21,653 bases of DNA. It comes from RGIG2041 sp045578865. Its GTDB lineage: Bacteria > Bacillota > Clostridia > UBA1381 > UMGS1253. The stretch spans positions 1 to 21,653 of the forward strand of contig JAZNLB010000007.1 in assembly GCA_045578865.1 (NCBI GenBank). Direction: 5' to 3'. Under the pieces are notes generated by a model that did no database searches, was not told the DNA's origin, and saw only the letters and a list, made by a program, of their open reading frames with translations. The position numbers and the translations under genes are program-made. Each line of letters begins with the position of its first letter. Position 1 is the stretch's first letter. Shown piece after piece: positions 14,951-21,521 of the stretch.

Positions 14951-16483
14951 TTAGTCATCAATCGAATTATCCGTTGCCTTTTCGTAAATCGCCAAAACTT
15001 CAGCCGTCGGTTCCTTATCCAAAAGGGTTGCAATCAGCGCCGCAAGCCCACCTAAGATAAAGCCCGGGATAATTTCATAAATACCCGTAATCGCCGTCAG
15101 ACTGGCGCCGCCAATCGGCAACCACAGCCAGAGCATATCCACAGCCGCACCAACGATGATACCTACTACCGCACCTTTGTATGTAAATCTCTTCCAGAAC
15201 AACGAGAATAATACAACAGGACCAAACGCCGCACCGAAGATACCCCATGCATTCGATACCAAATCCATGATGGCTTGTGCCGCCTTACCCTTGCTGCCTG
15301 CAATAAAGAAAGCAACAACGGAAATCGCCAAAACAACCAAGCGGCTTACCCAAAGCACTTCCTTGTTTGTCGCATTCTTGCGGATGAGCGGCTTATACAA
15401 GTCACTTGTAAACGAAGATGCCGCAACCAACAACTGCGAGTCAGCCGTAGACATAGACGCCGCAATAATTGCCGCAAGCAACAAACCTGCGATAAAGGAC
15501 GGGAATACATCACGGGCAAGTTCAACAAAAATCATAGCCTGCTTGCCTTCGCTCAAAAGTTTTGCAGAAAGGTCTGTACCATCTGCATAGACAAACATTC
15601 TGCCAAGGTATGCAATCACAATAGCAGCCGCCAATGAAAGCACTACCCAGATGATCGCAACCGTTGCAGACTTCTTCACCATGGACGGCTTTTCGATTGC
15701 CATAAATCTTACAATGATATGTGGCATACCGAAATAACCAAGCCCCCAACCGAGACCGGACAAAATATCTTTCCAGCTTGCACTGTGGAAGTTGGCCACA
15801 AACTCAAACTCCTCGCCATTCGGACCGGTGTAAATTGTAGACAATGCAGCTACATCCAGATTCTTAACAAGACCTACCACAATCGGCACAATTAAAAGTG
15901 CCGCAAGCATCAGAAGACCCTGGAAAAAGTCTGTCCAGCACACTGCATTAAAGCCGCCGAGGAAGGTGTAAATCACAACGATTGCCGCAAAGATAAACAT
16001 TGCAAGCGGTCTGGAAAGTGCCGGAACCAGTGTGGTAAACACATCAGCGCCCGCAACAAACGCAGAAGCAACATAAATCGTAAAGCAAACCAAAAATACC
16101 ACTGCACAGATAATACTTACAGTCGGATTCTTCGTTGCAAATCGGTTCGACAAATACTGCGGAAGTGTAATTGAGTCATTTGCCGCTCTGGAAAACTTAC
16201 GAAGTCTCTTCGCAACCAAAATCCAGTTCGCCGCCGTACCGATGGCAAGACCGATGCCAATCCACGCCTGACCGAAACCAAATGCCAGAATACTGCCCGG
16301 CAAGCCCATCAAAAGCCACGCACTCATATCGGATGCCTGTGCGCTCATTGCCGTTACCCACGGCCCCATTGCGCGGCCGCCGAGAAAGTAATCCTTATCC
16401 GTCGCTGCCTTGGACTTAAAGAAGAAATAGATACCGACTGTCAACATGGCAACAAAGTAAAGTACAAAAGCAAAAATATCCAT
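14951..16483 (-). CDS. putP: Sodium/proline symporter, SSS family
   Basis: A 510-residue integral membrane protein with about 13 hydrophobic segments of the sodium:solute symporter family. The N-terminal 'FFLGGRAMGPWVTAMSAQASDMSAWLLMGLPGS' region is the hallmark sodium/substrate site of the PutP branch, and 'STADSQLLVAAS' in the second half contributes the second sodium-site residues. Length equals that of classical PutP. It imports proline, or a related solute, with Na+. The start ATG has AAAGGAG upstream and a good promoter at 16564-16536. A TetR regulator lies directly upstream on the same strand. Confidence 0.92.
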   Translation of the reverse strand: MDIFAFVLYFVAMLTVGIYFFFKSKAATDKDYFLGGRAMGPWVTAMSAQASDMSAWLLMGLPGSILAFGFGQAWIGIGLAIGTAANWILVAKRLRKFSRAANDSITLPQYLSNRFATKNPTVSIICAVVFLVCFTIYVASAFVAGADVFTTLVPALSRPLAMFIFAAIVVIYTFLGGFNAVCWTDFFQGLLMLAALLIVPIVVGLVKNLDVAALSTIYTGPNGEEFEFVANFHSASWKDILSGLGWGLGYFGMPHIIVRFMAIEKPSMVKKSATVAIIWVVLSLAAAIVIAYLGRMFVYADGTDLSAKLLSEGKQAMIFVELARDVFPSFIAGLLLAAIIAASMSTADSQLLVAASSFTSDLYKPLIRKNATNKEVLWVSRLVVLAISVVAFFIAGSKGKAAQAIMDLVSNAWGIFGAAFGPVVLFSLFWKRFTYKGAVVGIIVGAAVDMLWLWLPIGGASLTAITGIYEIIPGFILGGLAALIATLLDKEPTAEVLAIYEKATDNSIDD

Positions 16484-16535
16484 AATTCAACGCTCCTTTG
16501 CATATTTTTTCACAGAATTTTTTTGCACATTCGTA

Positions 16536-16564
16536 ATTATAACACATCAAAAAGTATAATGCAA
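16536..16564 (-). promoter_or_regulatory. Promoter of putP
   Basis: On the minus strand TTGCAT (16564-16559), 17 bases, TATAAT (16541-16536). The -35 abuts the perfect inverted repeat at 16566-16605. Confidence 0.7.
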
Positions 16565-16565
16565 T

Positions 16566-16605
16566 AGAGAACTGAGTATAGACCGTATTCTATACTCAGT
16601 TCTCT
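16566..16605. terminator. Perfect 16-bp inverted repeat between tetR and putP
   Basis: AGAGAACTGAGTATAG (16566-16581) and CTATACTCAGTTCTCT (16590-16605) enclose an 8-base loop. It lies past the tetR stop, so it may end tetR transcripts. However, the T tract (16609-16614) is on the plus-strand side, where no gene ends, and the minus-strand side has no T run. It touches the putP -35, so an operator role is a serious alternative. Confidence 0.6.
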
Positions 16606-16652
16606 TGCTTTTTTATCAAATGTGTAATATTATCAATAATATAAAGCAGACT

Positions 16653-17240
16653 CTATTTAATACGAATTCCAGACAAAAACATGGGCATAGCCTTTTTTGC
16701 ATAAACAGACAACGAATACTCGCCGTTACACAAACACCAATCGTAAATCAGCGCCCGTTCACTCATAGCGTAAAGTTTTACGATTTCCTTAGCACTCATT
16801 TCTTCTGTCAACTCTCCGCATTTTTGTCCCTCCGATACAATGTTACGCAAAAGTTTGTAATAAAGACGCTTGCTGTCGAGCAAATGTTTTTCGCCCTTGG
16901 TGGTCAACTGCGTGGAATACAGTCTCGTTAAAAGTTCAATATCAATTCTATCCTCAATAACCGAAAACAACTCCGTATTCAAATACAAAAGCTTCTCAAA
17001 ACTCGACATCGCATCCGTAAGTTTATCCTTAAGCTTGGCATATTCCTCATCAAAAATGTATGAAAGCGAACCCAAAAGCGCATCTTTACCCTCAAAGTAA
17101 TGATAAAACGAACCCTTGGATGTGCCCGACTTTTTAATAATTTCTTCTATGGTTGTATCCTCATAGCCTTGCTCGTAAAACAAATCCCACGCCGCATTGA
17201 TAATCCTTCCTTTTGTATTTCTGTCATTCTTCTTCGACAT
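16653..17240 (-). CDS. TetR/AcrR-family transcriptional regulator
   Basis: A 195-residue regulator. Residues about 8-55 form the TetR helix-turn-helix: 'RIINAAWDLFYEQGYEDTTI', 'IIKKSGTSKGSFYHYF', 'GKDALL'. The remaining ligand-binding domain is all-helical and unassigned. GGGTGAG precedes the ATG. It is followed on the same strand by putP after 169 bases and a large inverted repeat. Whether it controls putP, itself or distant genes is not shown by the sequence. Confidence 0.92.
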   Translation of the reverse strand: MSKKNDRNTKGRIINAAWDLFYEQGYEDTTIEEIIKKSGTSKGSFYHYFEGKDALLGSLSYIFDEEYAKLKDKLTDAMSSFEKLLYLNTELFSVIEDRIDIELLTRLYSTQLTTKGEKHLLDSKRLYYKLLRNIVSEGQKCGELTEEMSAKEIVKLYAMSERALIYDWCLCNGEYSLSVYAKKAMPMFLSGIRIK

Positions 17241-17278
17241 TCATCTCACCCTTTTTCTTTTGCTATTTGTTTCATTCA

Positions 17279-17339
17279 TTTCCACCTCATCCAAGTTACT
17301 TCGCTCTCCACCTCTCCCTTGAGGAAAAGCTTTTGTCCC
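17279..17339. repeat. Degenerate copy of the CCACCTCATCC palindromic element
   Basis: TCCACCTCATCC, then a decayed central segment, then CACCTCTCCCTTGAGG and AAGCTTTT, align with the right half of the element at 18965-19093. The central hairpin is no longer symmetric. It lies in the leader of tetR, between the probable promoter (TTGACA at 17369-17364 and TATCCA at 17346-17341, minus strand) and the start codon. Confidence 0.65.
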
Positions 17340-17380
17340 TTGGATAGCAAATCTTGTTGTTTTTGTCAAGCGCGGAATAA

Positions 17381-18652
17381 TTATTCCTCCACACACTTGG
17401 CACATGGAGCAAGCCCTGCCTGTCTTGCTTCATCTAAGGATACACCAAAACTGTTTTTACCGCCACACTCTGCATCAAAATGATATTTTTTACCTTTAGG
17501 CGTGCGATAAACCACGAAAATTACTGTGTCACTAGTGTTTTCTTTTGTAGGCTGTGTTGCTGTCCCATCCGCAGCGAAACTTGCGCCGGTTACATAATCA
17601 ATTATGATTTCCGGTTGCACATTATAACAAAACACGCAAAAAGAGATTCCACGCCCGTTATCCTCAACGGAATACGCCTCCAAAAGCACACCATCAGCAA
17701 CAAGGTTATCGCCCGTAAATACAGGTGTGGAACGGTACATAACTCTGTTGCCCGTTTTTTCTATATAGTCAGCTATTTCGTTTTCGAACGGAAGCATCCC
17801 ATCCACATTTAGGTACCTTGTTCCCGTAATCAAATTTCTTTTATTGGCATTTTCTCCCGTAAGTTGAAAACCAATCAGATGACATCGATTATATAAATAG
17901 CCGCCAACTATATCATCATAGAAAACATTATTCCACCCCGTCGGCTTTACTGAGCTGATGCTTTCTCTTTTTTGTGTCGGCATCAAATCCTCGGCAATGG
18001 AAGCAAAACACACATCGCATCTCCCAAGCGCATCCAAATCGCTGTAATATTCAAAAGAGGCATTTATAATTTCATATTTCTTAAAGAAAGGTATATTATT
18101 GTTAATCTGTGTATAGGGCCGCCCTGCATACGCAGGCAAAACACGCATCAAGGCATTATATTCATCTTCATCAAATGAATTTTGGATGATGGATACCGTT
18201 TGTGTATCCCCATTCCAAGCAACACCCAGATTAAAACCTTCTGCTACAAACCGTATGGGGAGCATCGTGCGATCATTTATAATGGCAGGCGCCACATCCA
18301 GAATTTCAGCTTGACTGTTTAAGTACGCCACATGACTATCGATGACCAACTTGATGGTGTCATCCTCCATCATCAGCAAAACGGACTGCGTACTCTCTTC
18401 CCAGCCTACCCTGCCGCCAAACGCTTCAATTATAGCCCTGATTGGAACCAATGTGCGGCCGTTTATGATGACTGGTTTCGTTCCTCTTCCGATGTCAATT
18501 TCCTTATCAGCACCGTTTACTTGCATCATCGGATCATTGATTTGCAAATTAACAATTACATCAGCCCGCGCATCCGCGAAAACAACAGATGTGCAAACAA
18601 ACAGCATGAAAACTATGCCTATAATAACCGCCAAAGATTTCGTTTTTTTCAA
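17381..18652 (-). CDS. Secreted DNA/RNA non-specific nuclease with copper-amine-oxidase-like N-domains
   Basis: About 423 residues. I prefer TTG 18652, preceded by TGAGGTGG, over GTG 18661. A Sec signal peptide covers about residues 1-26. Two copper-amine-oxidase-N-like repeats follow, about 35-157, with 'INGRTLVPIRAIIEAFGG' and 'INDRTMLPIRFVAEGFN'; these usually act as surface or stalk modules. The nuclease domain, about 180-345, has the His-metal finger segment 'YNRCHLIGFQLTGENANKRN' with catalytic H258, like streptococcal EndA-type nucleases but with NRCH instead of DRGH. A C-terminal Cys/His segment (HFDAEC...CAKC) could bind zinc. Likely role: extracellular nucleic-acid degradation or uptake. 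Confidence 0.9.
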   Translation of the reverse strand: MKKTKSLAVIIGIVFMLFVCTSVVFADARADVIVNLQINDPMMQVNGADKEIDIGRGTKPVIINGRTLVPIRAIIEAFGGRVGWEESTQSVLLMMEDDTIKLVIDSHVAYLNSQAEILDVAPAIINDRTMLPIRFVAEGFNLGVAWNGDTQTVSIIQNSFDEDEYNALMRVLPAYAGRPYTQINNNIPFFKKYEIINASFEYYSDLDALGRCDVCFASIAEDLMPTQKRESISSVKPTGWNNVFYDDIVGGYLYNRCHLIGFQLTGENANKRNLITGTRYLNVDGMLPFENEIADYIEKTGNRVMYRSTPVFTGDNLVADGVLLEAYSVEDNGRGISFCVFCYNVQPEIIIDYVTGASFAADGTATQPTKENTSDTVIFVVYRTPKGKKYHFDAECGGKNSFGVSLDEARQAGLAPCAKCVEE

Positions 18653-18731
18653 AAATACCACCTCATGTATAGAACTTATGGAACAAAAGCCTTATGATTG
18701 AGAATTAAAATATTTACCCACAACCATTTTA

Positions 18732-18755
18732 TAAAGACTGTATAATCCAGATGCC
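18732..18755. repeat. 24-bp direct repeat, copy 1
   Basis: Identical over 24 bases to 20607-20630. The core reads AAAGACTGTATAATCCAG. The first copy lies about 80 bases upstream of the nuclease start codon and next to the stop of the 26-aa peptide gene. Confidence 0.85.
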
Positions 18756-18762
18756 GCAAAAA

Positions 18763-18843
18763 TTATTTATTGTTTTGAGATATGTATATTGCTACAGGAA
18801 CTATTATTGCAATAGCAATTGCAAACCAGATTGTAAAATTCAT
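18763..18843 (-). CDS. 26-residue single-span membrane peptide
   Basis: ATG 18843 is preceded by AAAGGAGAG at good spacing and opens a 26-codon frame ending in TAA. The product has a short N-terminus (MNFT), a continuous hydrophobic segment of about 18 residues rich in Ile, Ala and Val, and a polar tail ending QNNK. A strong ribosome site plus a clean membrane helix suggest a real small protein rather than chance. It has no relatives that I can name. It could be a regulator of a membrane complex or a toxin-like peptide, but no antisense RNA or antitoxin is visible. Confidence 0.65.
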   Translation of the reverse strand: MNFTIWFAIAIAIIVPVAIYISQNNK

Positions 18844-18931
18844 AATTAAATCTCTCCTTTTATATTTCGTCAACATTCGCCACAATGTATTTCATATAAA
18901 GTTAAAACAAAAAAAACAGTCATAAGTTAAC

Positions 18932-18956
18932 ATTGCGACACATAAGGTTTAGATGC
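18932..18956. repeat. 25-bp near-identical repeat flanking the palindromic element, left copy
   Basis: Matches 19122-19146 at 23 of 25 positions; both end in CATAAGGTTTAGATGC. The two copies bracket the element at 18965-19093. Confidence 0.8.
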
Positions 18957-18964
18957 AGTTTTTC

Positions 18965-19093
18965 AAAGGCTTCTCCTTGAGGAGAGGCTCCGCCGTAGGC
19001 GGTGGTGAGGTGTAGATTGCGAAGCAATCGTTATTCTTTTCCACCTCATCCGTCAGCTATCGCTGACACCTTCCCCTCAAGGGGAAGGCTTTT
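18965..19093. repeat. MITE-like palindromic element
   Basis: About 129 bases with related inverted ends: AAAGGCTTCTCCTTGAGG at the left and, reverse-complemented, AAAAGCCTTCCCCTTGAGG at the right. Inside are hairpins TCTCCT/AGGAGA (18972-18985), CCGCC-GTA-GGCGG (18990-19002), GATTGC-GAA-GCAATC (19015-19029), GTCAGC-TATC-GCTGAC (19052-19067) and CTTCCCCT/AGGGGAAG (19070-19087). Both halves share a GAGGTG/CACCTC frame around different hairpins. It contains no gene. It resembles non-autonomous palindromic repeats scattered through clostridial genomes. Confidence 0.8.
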
Positions 19094-19121
19094 CGTTCTC
19101 GACAATATTCGACATATCCAT

Positions 19122-19146
19122 ATTGCGAGGCATAAGGTTTAGATGC
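19122..19146. repeat. 25-bp near-identical repeat, right copy
   Basis: Partner of 18932-18956 with two mismatches. It lies immediately before the AATTCATGA hairpin array. Confidence 0.8.
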
Positions 19147-19159
19147 GAAACAAGTTTAA

Positions 19160-19338
19160 TGAATTGACAACTTCGTTGTCTTGAATTGGCTCTGCCATGA
19201 ATTCTCGCTCCGCTCCATGAATTGAATTGCCTTTTGGTGCACCGAAGGTGCAATTCATGAGTCGTAGACTCAATTCATGAAATCATAGATTTCAATTCAT
19301 GCCGTCAGGCAATTCATTGCATTGCTTTACAATGCAAT
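19160..19338. repeat. Hairpin mosaic array, AATTCATGA linker
   Basis: Small perfect palindromes of different sequence are joined by AATTCATG(A) or its complement. Inserts are GACAACTTCGTTGTC (19166-19180), TGGCTCTGCCA (19187-19197), GCACCGAAGGTGC (19239-19251), GAGTCGTAGACTC (19259-19271), GAAATCATAGATTTC (19279-19293), TGCCGTCAGGCA (19300-19311) and ATTGCATTG/CAATGCAAT (19316-19338). A decayed insert lies at about 19203-19217. Loops are mostly three or four bases. The stretch 18844-19368 holds no protein gene. Confidence 0.85.
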
Positions 19339-19368
19339 AGTGCATATCAAGTCAGTACCAAAAATTTA

Positions 19369-20565
19369 TCAAATGTCTCCCTCATGAAGAAATACACCAT
19401 TTGCCACAAGTTTTTCTTGGAGTTCTTGTATATTTATATTAGAAAAATCATCTGTCATGGATGCCGCTGTTCCCGCTGCCTGACCGGTCACTGCACAGCA
19501 TGGTATAACCCTCATAATATCCCACATTGTTTCATTTACCGAGGTACAACGACCGGCACATATAAGATTTTTCACTTTAGAATTATACAAAGTTCTAAAT
19601 GGCACCTCATATACCGGTCCCCTTTTCTTCCAGTTAGAAACCATGCCTATGGAATCTTCAAAATACTTATGCAGCTCTGTGTGAGACAATTCATACTCTC
19701 CGACAATCCTTCTTGTCATTCTTATCTGCGGAGTGGTTGCAATAGTTACTGGTAGAATGGAATTATCTTGTTTGCGTTTTTTTAGAAAATCTGCATATGT
19801 AGATTGATGCGACATACACATTTGTTCTGATAGTTCCTTTCCGTCAAGCCCGGAAAATCTTTTTTCAACGAGCAACTTTATGTTATTTTCTTCGTTTTTT
19901 TCTTCATCCGGAATATCAGCAAAACCTACCATATTAAGATTATAACCATTTTCCCCCACAGAATAATACCAGGCTGCAAGCACATTGCCTTGTTGAAACA
20001 ATTCAGTAGGAACACCTGAAAAATGAGCAATGTCACAATCACCACTTGCATCAACTACCGATTTTACCTTATATGCAAATCTTCCTGATTTATTTTCTGT
20101 AATGAGATGATTTATTTTCCCGTGGTTTACATCGACATCCACAACATAAGTTCCGTAGAGTATATCAACACCTTCGTCCAAAAGAAGTTTTTCTGCCAAT
20201 ATAGCAAAAAGTTGTGGATTATATTGAACCTCAAATCGCTTATCTTTTTCACTGCGAGAACCCTTATTTTCGAGCCAGTTCTCAGGATATTTATCTTCTG
20301 CGCCATGCAATATTGATAATCGAAGAAGTTCTTCAGCAATGCCAAACGATACTTGTTTGCCATATCCATCACACAGCGGAAGATAGATTGTAATAATACC
20401 TGCTGTACCAAGACCACCAAGCATATACTGTTTCTCAAAAAGAACAACTTTACTCCCTTGCCTTACTGCCGCCAACGCCGCAGATATACCGGCAAACCCC
20501 CCGCCACATACCGCAACATCATATTCTCCTTTTATCTCCGTCTTTATTTGCTCGTTTATTATCAT
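19369..20565 (-). CDS. FAD-dependent oxidoreductase (FAD_oxidored-like)
   Basis: About 398 residues. ATG 20565 is chosen because GAGAGGAT lies 7-8 bases upstream. The N-terminus has a Rossmann FAD site, 'DVAVCGGGFAGISAALAAVRQG', followed by an acidic strand end 'VVLFEK' and 'GGLGTAGII'. A second conserved-looking segment, 'VVDASGDCDIAHFSG', is typical of FAD_oxidored-type proteins, and 'NLICAGRCTSVNE' near the C-terminus closes the FAD fold. The substrate is unknown. The gene is visibly more AT-rich than the metabolic genes to its left and is surrounded by repeats, suggesting acquisition or a mobile neighbourhood. It stands alone, with no partner subunit. Confidence 0.85.
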   Translation of the reverse strand: MIINEQIKTEIKGEYDVAVCGGGFAGISAALAAVRQGSKVVLFEKQYMLGGLGTAGIITIYLPLCDGYGKQVSFGIAEELLRLSILHGAEDKYPENWLENKGSRSEKDKRFEVQYNPQLFAILAEKLLLDEGVDILYGTYVVDVDVNHGKINHLITENKSGRFAYKVKSVVDASGDCDIAHFSGVPTELFQQGNVLAAWYYSVGENGYNLNMVGFADIPDEEKNEENNIKLLVEKRFSGLDGKELSEQMCMSHQSTYADFLKKRKQDNSILPVTIATTPQIRMTRRIVGEYELSHTELHKYFEDSIGMVSNWKKRGPVYEVPFRTLYNSKVKNLICAGRCTSVNETMWDIMRVIPCCAVTGQAAGTAASMTDDFSNINIQELQEKLVANGVFLHEGDI

Positions 20566-20606
20566 ATTTAATATCCTCTCTTGAAATTTTAACAACTTAT
20601 CTTTAT

Positions 20607-20630
20607 TAAAGACTGTATAATCCAGATGCC
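20607..20630. repeat. 24-bp direct repeat, copy 2
   Basis: Exact copy of 18732-18755, located about 42 bases upstream of the FAD oxidoreductase start and 8 bases from the left inverted repeat of the DUF559 element. Confidence 0.85.
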
Positions 20631-20713
20631 CAGCCTCAAAGCCTCCCTTGCCATAGGCCCCCTTGCCTAAAGGGGGCTGTCAGCGAAGCTGACTGGGGGA
20701 TTCATGGGAGGTG

Positions 20714-21037
20714 TCAGTCGCAGACTGACGGAGGACTTCCTTCACTATAATATCTATATTGACAAACTCCCTCAAAGTTTCTATTTACTTCATTATTTAG
20801 TATTCTGATAACTGTTAGATTTCGTTGTTCAATTCTTGCTGTCCTAATTTTATCTTTTAACAAACCTTTTTCTTCATAATGCTGTGAACCATCAAGTTCA
20901 ATAATCAGCCTTGCGTTATGGCAATAGAAATCAACAATATAATTATCAATTACCTTTTGCCTTAAAAATCTAATGGGATAACTTTTCAAGAAATCATACC
21001 AAAGATGTCGTTCTTCTTTTGTCATATTCTTTCTCAA
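20714..21037 (-). CDS. DUF559 (Vsr/PD-(D/E)XK-like) endonuclease-type protein, N-terminus broken
   Basis: Residues 'NMTKEERHLWYDFLKSYP', 'RFLRQKVIDNYIVDFYC', 'LIIELDGSQHYE' and a C-terminal 'NNEVNRNFEGVC' are characteristic of DUF559, a small family related to very-short-patch-repair-type nucleases. D/E and Q/H in 'VDFYC' and 'ELDGSQH' are the likely metal site. The open frame given starts at TTG 21037 without a good ribosome site. In the same frame, ATG 21082 with GGAGGG opens a natural N-terminus that hits TGA at codon 9. The catalytic region is intact, so the protein is either a recent pseudogene or made by re-initiation. The tail 'EGSPPSVCD' is encoded by the flanking repeat. Confidence 0.85.
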   Translation of the reverse strand: MRKNMTKEERHLWYDFLKSYPIRFLRQKVIDNYIVDFYCHNARLIIELDGSQHYEEKGLLKDKIRTARIEQRNLTVIRILNNEVNRNFEGVCQYRYYSEGSPPSVCD

Positions 21038-21082
21038 AGTTCTTACATTGGTAGTTCAATCTGGGTTATGCTTTCTATCCAT
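21038..21082 (-). pseudogene. Detached N-terminal codons of the DUF559 gene with in-frame TGA
   Basis: From ATG 21082 the reading is MDRKHNPD, stop (TGA at 21058-21056), then TTNVRT joining the downstream frame without any shift. GGAGGG lies 5 bases before the ATG. A leucine codon TTA changed to TGA would explain it. Confidence 0.75.
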
Positions 21083-21135
21083 ATATCCCTCCACCACCTT
21101 CGGTGGTCCCCCTCCCTTTAGGCAAGGGAGGCTTT

Positions 21136-21264
21136 TTTGATTTCAACTTTTTTCGACATTCATTAAAAAATCAGCAAACGATTTAGTTGCTCCCCCTTTT
21201 AGCGAAATAGATTTAACTCTGTAAAATCTATTCTATCACATAACCGCAGCAAAAACAACAAAAA
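21136..21264. other. Spacer between DUF559 element and rRNA operon
   Basis: No gene is seen. A 9-bp inverted repeat, AATAGATTT with AAATCTATT (about 21205-21233), lacks a T tract and has no clear role. Confidence 0.4.
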
Positions 21265-21292
21265 AAGAAGTAAGCGATTCGCTTACTTCTTT
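21265..21292 (-). terminator. rRNA operon terminator
   Basis: AAGAAGTAAGCGA pairs with its complement across a tiny loop. On the minus strand the stem is followed by a long T-rich tract (TTTTTTGTTGTTTTTG). It immediately follows the 5S gene. Confidence 0.92.
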
Positions 21293-21297
21293 TAAGT

Positions 21298-21413
<116 letters not shown>

Positions 21414-21521
21414 TATACTGAGTATGTGTTGCACACTCAAAACTAAACAGTATCAAAAGATAATTCATATTGTCTCTTTTACTTCATATTTCTTCTATCC
21501 TAATTTTGCTTTCCAGGAAAC

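Larger units (their letters stand above)
20638..21135. mobile_element. DUF559 gene enclosed by terminal inverted repeats
   Basis: AAAGCCTCCCTTGCC (20638-20652) and its exact reverse complement (21121-21135) bound a 498-bp unit. Inside the left end are hairpins GCCCCCTT/AAGGGGGC (20657-20677), GTCAGCGAAGCTGAC (20679-20693) and GTCAGTCGCAGACTGAC (20713-20729). Inside the right end are ACCACCTTCGGTGGT (21093-21107) and CCTCCCTT/AAGGGAGG (from 21111). The single gene's original ribosome site comes from the right repeat, and its stop codon lies in a left-end hairpin. Calling it mobile is inference; no target duplication was identified. Confidence 0.6.

Noticed and set aside
21056..21058. TGA as selenocysteine codon in the DUF559 gene
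   Set aside because: The position is a non-catalytic N-terminal residue, and no selenocysteine insertion hairpin is apparent after it; a nonsense mutation is simpler.
21414..21521. tRNA in the 23S-5S spacer
   Set aside because: No cloverleaf or CCA-proximal T-arm sequence could be found on either strand.
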